Source of the DNA: Deefgea tanakiae
Lineage (GTDB): Bacteria > Pseudomonadota > Gammaproteobacteria > Burkholderiales > Chitinibacteraceae
Direction: 5' to 3'
Length of the DNA stretch: 64,000 nucleotides
NCBI RefSeq assembly: GCF_019665765.1
Contig: NZ_CP081150.1
Span: 2,976,001 to 3,040,000 of the forward strand
In this document: one piece after another, positions 59,878-64,000 of the stretch
Numbering within the stretch: the first letter of the stretch is position 1
Layout of the letters: each line of letters begins with the position of its first letter
Notes under the pieces: generated by a model
The model's input: only the letters and a program-made list of their open reading frames with translations
What the model was told of the DNA's origin: nothing
Databases searched by the model: none
Program-made: the position numbers and the translations under genes

Positions 59878-59949
59878 AAGCCATCCAAAATAAAAACACC
59901 ACAACGAGTGATTTAATCGTTACTTAAAAACACGACTAGGAATAAACCC

Positions 59950-61578
59950 TTAAGCCACTTTAAACCGCTGCACGGTCGAGGATAGTTGCTCGGCCATTTG
60001 CTCTAATTGAATAATAGAGTCACCCATATTGCGTACCGAGACAGAGTTTTCCTCGGCCATTTGTGCGATTCGTTCGACATTCACCGCGATATCACGCGCC
60101 GCCGAACGCTGCTCTTGCATTTGCTCGGTGATGCCATGCACCGAATGAACTACTTCTAGGCTACGCTGATTAATCAAGCTGATGCTATCGCTTGCCTGTG
60201 TCGTTAATTGCAGACCATCCCCAACACGGCGACTACCGCTACTCATACGAACAACCGCATCCTGTGCACTGCTTTGAATATTGCCGACCATTTGCGTGAT
60301 TTGGCTCGCCGATTGCGCTGTGCGCTCGGCCAATTTACGTACTTCATCGGCCACCACCGCAAAGCCGCGCCCCATATCACCAGCTCGAGCAGCTTCAATC
60401 GCAGCATTCAGCGCCAATAAATTGGTTTGATCTGCGACGTCTTTAATCACCACCACAATCGTGCCAATTTCATTGATATTGCGGCCCAGCTCAGTAATTT
60501 GATCTGACGCACTGCCAACCTCAGTTGAAATCGCTTGCATCTCACGGGCGGCGGCAGAAACATCTTTGCTGCCATTGCCAGCCAGCTCACCTGCACCTCT
60601 GGCTTTTTGTTCCACATCGAGCGTATTGTCTGCCACTTGATCCATACTGGTGCTCATTTCTTCGACTGCCGCCGCCATCGAACTTGCCGAAGACGACTGC
60701 TCATCCGAGCCCATCATAATTTGCTGAGACGCACTCGAAAGCGTCCGGGCTGAGCGTGTGACCGCTTCAGAATTATCACGAATCTGCCGGATAATCTGCG
60801 TTAAGTTATCCTGCATTTTTTTCAATGCGCTTTGCAATTTGCCCAATTCATCACTGCCAAACTGCACACCGTGCCAATCATGGCTTAAATCGCCCGCAGC
60901 AATTTTCTCTGCCACAGCACAGGCAGCAAACAAAGATTGCACCAATTTAGAAGCAATCAGCCATGCCAACACCAAACCCAACACAATCGCAAAAATACTA
61001 ACCATCGCAATCACACTAAATGCACCATTCGCACTGCTAAGCGCGGTCATTTTGCCTTCATCCATCGCTTGGCCTTGCTGTTTGGCAAGCTGCAACAGCG
61101 CATCGCGATAAGCATTACTTACAGTGGCGTATTCGGTATTGATAAAGTGAGCGCCGGTAGTGCGATCAAGCGTCAATTGGGTAAGTAGTTTTTCTTTTTT
61201 TACATCCATCGCCACATTGGCGTTGACCACTTCAGTCAATAAACCTTGTGCACTGGGGTCATTGGCCAGCATATTTTTTAGTTCAATCAGCTTAGCTTCT
61301 TCATTAGGGCCCTGTTTTTTTAGCTCGGCGACCAGATTGTCGGTGTCAGTTAAGGTTTCGGCTAAGACGGCATTACGCAGCGAAATATCGGTTTGGTAAG
61401 CCATTGCAATAAGCTGATTCAATTGAACAACTACGGGGTAGCGCTGTTCTACAAGCTGAGCCACATTGCTTCGTAAACCATTTAGGCTCAATAAAGCAAC
61501 CACTGCGACGACCGCCAATAGCGAGAGAACCAAACCAAAACCGGCTAAAAGCCGTGTTTTCACGCCCCAATTATTCAT
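59950..61578 (-). CDS. Methyl-accepting chemotaxis protein
   Basis: 542 residues. An N-terminal membrane helix (about 8-32) is followed by a periplasmic four-helix-bundle sensor (about 33-190), a second helix (about 190-212), a HAMP domain (about 213-265) and a signalling coiled coil. The coiled coil includes the highly conserved hairpin [21 protein letters not shown] (about 385-405). Sits in the inner membrane, signalling to CheA/CheW. RBS AAAGGG before the ATG. The ligand cannot be predicted. Confidence 0.95.
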   Translation of the reverse strand: MNNWGVKTRLLAGFGLVLSLLAVVAVVALLSLNGLRSNVAQLVEQRYPVVVQLNQLIAMAYQTDISLRNAVLAETLTDTDNLVAELKKQGPNEEAKLIELKNMLANDPSAQGLLTEVVNANVAMDVKKEKLLTQLTLDRTTGAHFINTEYATVSNAYRDALLQLAKQQGQAMDEGKMTALSSANGAFSVIAMVSIFAIVLGLVLAWLIASKLVQSLFAACAVAEKIAAGDLSHDWHGVQFGSDELGKLQSALKKMQDNLTQIIRQIRDNSEAVTRSARTLSSASQQIMMGSDEQSSSASSMAAAVEEMSTSMDQVADNTLDVEQKARGAGELAGNGSKDVSAAAREMQAISTEVGSASDQITELGRNINEIGTIVVVIKDVADQTNLLALNAAIEAARAGDMGRGFAVVADEVRKLAERTAQSASQITQMVGNIQSSAQDAVVRMSSGSRRVGDGLQLTTQASDSISLINQRSLEVVHSVHGITEQMQEQRSAARDIAVNVERIAQMAEENSVSVRNMGDSIIQLEQMAEQLSSTVQRFKVA

Positions 61579-61692
61579 ATCAAACCCTTTGTATACGTAT
61601 TTGTGACAGTACTTACAACCATAGAAGACCTATACTATCTCAACAAGCTTCATTCACGTAGATTATCAATTGCTAATACGCAAAGGTGATGT

Positions 61693-62271
61693 ATGAGTCA
61701 CGACTTAGTTAACTTTTCATTCGGAAATTTAGGCACTGAAACGCACTGGAAAAAGGAAGGCGAACTACTACATCGCTTCAATAATCTGCCACACGGCTCA
61801 ACGCAAGAACGCGCATCGCTACTTGCCCAGCTCTTTGCTCAGGCTGATGAAGTCATTATCACGCCACCACTGGCGATTGCACGCGGGCATTTAATTCGTT
61901 TTGGTCGTAAAGTATTTATCAATTACAACGCCCAAATCGCAGCCGCTCCCGGCGCGCCCATTACGATTGGCCACCACACCATCATTGCGCCCAATGTACA
62001 AATCCAAACCGGCACTCATCCCGTTGACCCGACCGAGCGGCAACGCTGGGCCTACTGCGCCAAAGGCATTACGATAGGCAATAATGTGTGGATTGGGGCC
62101 AGTGCGATTATTTGCGCGGGTGTGACCATCGGCGACCATAGCGTCATTGGCGCAGGTAGCATCGTGACACGCGATATTCCGTCTTGTGTCTTGGCGGGCG
62201 GTAACCCTGCACGCGTGATCCGCGAGCTAACTCCACCGGATGAGGCGACCTTGTATGAATTGAATCCTTGA
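61693..62271 (+). CDS. maa: Maltose/galactoside O-acetyltransferase-like
   Basis: 192 residues. A left-handed beta-helix formed from hexapeptide repeats (ITIGHHTIIAPNVQIQTGTHP, GITIGNNVWIGASAIICAGVTIGDHSVIGAGSIVTRDI), ending GNPARVIREL. This matches the Maa/LacA acetyltransferases that use acetyl-CoA to modify sugars. The catalytic His is in GTHPVDP. The RBS is AAAGG. The sugar acceptor is unknown. Confidence 0.88.
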   Translation: MSHDLVNFSFGNLGTETHWKKEGELLHRFNNLPHGSTQERASLLAQLFAQADEVIITPPLAIARGHLIRFGRKVFINYNAQIAAAPGAPITIGHHTIIAPNVQIQTGTHPVDPTERQRWAYCAKGITIGNNVWIGASAIICAGVTIGDHSVIGAGSIVTRDIPSCVLAGGNPARVIRELTPPDEATLYELNP

Positions 62272-62333
62272 GCCAACACACTGCTTTTTTAAGCAATTGA
62301 GCTTAATATCCTATCTTTTACATAAGGTAGTCG

Positions 62334-63302
62334 ATGATGTGGAGCACAATTCAGTCTTGGTTTGCCCCTAAACCGAAAATCAGCGGCGACGACGAAGCGC
62401 TGATTGAGCGGCTCGTTGACATCGCCCATCCCCATATTCGCCTTGCGCGAAATTACCAATCTCGCTTAGTGTCATATATAGGCTGGGCGCACGCACATGC
62501 TACGGCTCTGGCAACGCAATTGCCTGACCCGATTGCCTTAACCGTCGAAAATTGGCGCGAAAATCGTACACTACAGCTACTGTTTGCCACACCAGATCGC
62601 ATGAGCGAAATCGTTGGTGGCGATACCGAGTTGCAAACATGGTTTGCAACCTGGCCGCTGTCCGATATTGCGTATGTGGGTTTGATTGCCGATGCCAATG
62701 AAAAAACACGCTACGGCATGTGTGAAATCGACGGGCAAATTCGGCAAGATGTACCACAAAAATTATTGATTTTTGCTAATCACCGGATTGGTATCCCAGC
62801 CGAGTCACCTGATGCCTTGGTGCAATTGGGTGCATTACGGATTTTGGATACAGTCGCCAATCAAGCTCAACTGGCTATTGCAGCGATTGAAAACAAGAAA
62901 AAACAGATTGATGATGAACTCATCAATGCCCGTACCATGCTCAGAATGCATGGCAATACACCCAGTGCCGCGCAAACGGCGCAAAAAGAACGGATTAAAA
63001 CACTCACCACAGAATTGCAAAGCATTCATGAGATGCTCAATCCAGAAGCCATGTGCGAGTTATTGATCACCGAATTAGCTGCCACGCCGGATATTGTTCA
63101 ATTACATATTCATAGTTGCAATGTGGATCGAATGGGCGTTGTTGATGGTGAAGACAGCGACAATCAAATTATCGAGCTACCTGAACTCATTTTGCAGCGT
63201 GAAACACCGATTGAAAAATTAATCTTGCTGGTATCAGTCCCCCGCACATTAATGCAGCCGCCAGCCAAAAATACGCAATTCCCTGATCAGGCTATTTTTT
63301 AG
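62334..63302 (+). CDS. Hypothetical protein (322 aa)
   Basis: 322 residues, no signal peptide or membrane helix. The N-terminal half is helical with LFATPDRMSEIVGGDTELQTWF and the middle has a likely coiled coil (AIENKKKQIDDELINARTMLRM, rich in Lys, Glu and Gln, about 195-240). No family recognised. AAGG before the ATG. It lies 62 bases after the acetyltransferase gene. Confidence 0.75.
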   Translation: MMWSTIQSWFAPKPKISGDDEALIERLVDIAHPHIRLARNYQSRLVSYIGWAHAHATALATQLPDPIALTVENWRENRTLQLLFATPDRMSEIVGGDTELQTWFATWPLSDIAYVGLIADANEKTRYGMCEIDGQIRQDVPQKLLIFANHRIGIPAESPDALVQLGALRILDTVANQAQLAIAAIENKKKQIDDELINARTMLRMHGNTPSAAQTAQKERIKTLTTELQSIHEMLNPEAMCELLITELAATPDIVQLHIHSCNVDRMGVVDGEDSDNQIIELPELILQRETPIEKLILLVSVPRTLMQPPAKNTQFPDQAIF

Positions 63303-63402
63303 TTTTCTGAACAATCACTGACATTGCATAGGAAATATTCGCCTTTCTTCTTTGGCATAAATTGCCCACAATATCGACTCAAGATATGACAAAGGCAAGC
63401 CA

Positions 63403-64000
63403 ATGAAAGCGTTTATTCTTCCTATGCTACTTTGTAGTAGTTTTGTTTTTGCAAATGAAGTGCCCACGCAAAAACGTTTTCAGTGCGATGAAGGGCAATC
63501 TTTTACCATTCAAATGACCTCGCCTGATGCGATCCAACTGCAAGTTGGCTGGTCATTCATCCCATTGCCACAAGTCGTCGCGGCCTCTGGCACCAAATAC
63601 AGCGATGGCAAAACAACGGTTTGGCTCAAGGGCGACACGGGCTTTTTGGAGCAAAATGACATTGTCGTAGCCAGAAATTGTACCTTAGCCGATATCGAAG
63701 AGCCTTTAAGACCTGTTCGTGATGCCGCCTCTGGTTTGGTATTTATTCCGCCGGATCGTTGGACCGCCAATCGAGTGCAAATGTATGTGAAATCCGGCAG
63801 CGAAATTCCATTTTATGGCGAAAGCGCCACGCAACAGTTTGAATATCGTTTCCGTGCTGGCGCAGCTCAGCAGAAATACCCATTACTCGATATTTTAGTG
63901 TTCCCTAAAGCGGCGTGGACGCAACTCGCGGCGGATAAAAAGCCGATTGGTGAAGTACTGGGTGAAGATGGACAGCGTGTTTATGTGGCGCAACTGCCTG
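63403..64000 (+). CDS. Exported MliC-domain protein, truncated by the window end
   Basis: At least 199 residues, 3' end outside the window. The signal peptide MKAFILPMLLCSSFVFA is followed by an MliC-like domain (about 25-85): FQCDEGQSFTIQM ... KYSDGKTTVWLKGDTGFLE. MliC/PliC proteins inhibit C-type lysozyme in the periplasm. The part beyond residue 90 is an extra, unassigned region, so this may be a longer envelope protein rather than a plain MliC. Confidence 0.75.
   Translation, partial: MKAFILPMLLCSSFVFANEVPTQKRFQCDEGQSFTIQMTSPDAIQLQVGWSFIPLPQVVAASGTKYSDGKTTVWLKGDTGFLEQNDIVVARNCTLADIEEPLRPVRDAASGLVFIPPDRWTANRVQMYVKSGSEIPFYGESATQQFEYRFRAGAAQQKYPLLDILVFPKAAWTQLAADKKPIGEVLGEDGQRVYVAQLP

Overview
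The window looks like the chromosome of a Gram-negative betaproteobacterium, probably of the Neisseriales / Chitinibacteraceae type. This is inferred from gene content only: a GshA of the T. ferrooxidans family, NudC, BenE, a MacAB efflux operon, a CHASE2 cyclase with a FecR partner, and a secreted metalloprotease carrying carbohydrate-binding modules. No rRNA or other species marker is present.

Region 1 (1-31505) is ordinary chromosome with short operons. It begins with a partial glutathione-synthesis ligase, a transglutaminase-like protein, a LysR regulator with a solute-binding protein, and CorA. A Tat-exported FecR protein behind a CHASE2 adenylate cyclase follows, then a large ImpA/M60-like metalloprotease, a phytase-like esterase, a macA-macB-outer-membrane-factor operon, NhaC, and a GntR-ABC transporter-GIN-domain operon. 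The region ends with a LacI-controlled alpha-mannoside locus. There, GH-A clan and GH125 glycosidases, a mannose isomerase (AGE family), a PfkB fructokinase and a sugar-binding protein could turn mannosides into fructose-6-phosphate. No permease genes sit beside that locus.

Region 2 (31716-53530) is an array of initiator tRNA-fMet genes split by a genomic island of about 21 kb. Three intact tRNA-fMet copies lie on the left, a 49-bp copy of the tRNA 3' half lies at 53319, and another intact tRNA follows at 53455. The left end carries a mobility module: an XRE repressor, an AlpA-like excisionase with a clear promoter and operator, a DUF3596-type tyrosine integrase, a 46-residue protein and an OB/HD protein, the last three chained by ATGA overlaps. 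Cargo comprises a DUF6602 PD-(D/E)XK protein, a 136-residue P-loop protein, attC-like sites, and a 1360-residue NACHT NTPase with a C-terminal nuclease-like domain (a candidate defence protein). It continues with an IS21-family element, a phosphonate (2-aminoethylphosphonate-type) uptake operon whose ATPase gene is clipped by the IS, a BPSL0761-family protein and a HipBA module. The right junction also holds a decayed copy of the island's left arm and an IS4 transposase fragment, which suggests repeated integration at this locus.

Region 3 (54081-64000) returns to ordinary chromosome: a BON-domain lipoprotein, NudC, BenE, an EamA exporter, a GlmS paralogue whose glutaminase half has lost its catalytic residues, a chemotaxis receptor, a maltose-type O-acetyltransferase, an unrecognised protein and a partial MliC-domain protein.

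The most interesting parts are the NACHT/DUF6602/P-loop cargo with attC-like sites, the island junction structure, and the GlmS-like protein. No CRISPR array was seen. All family calls are from motif recognition by eye; no database search was run.
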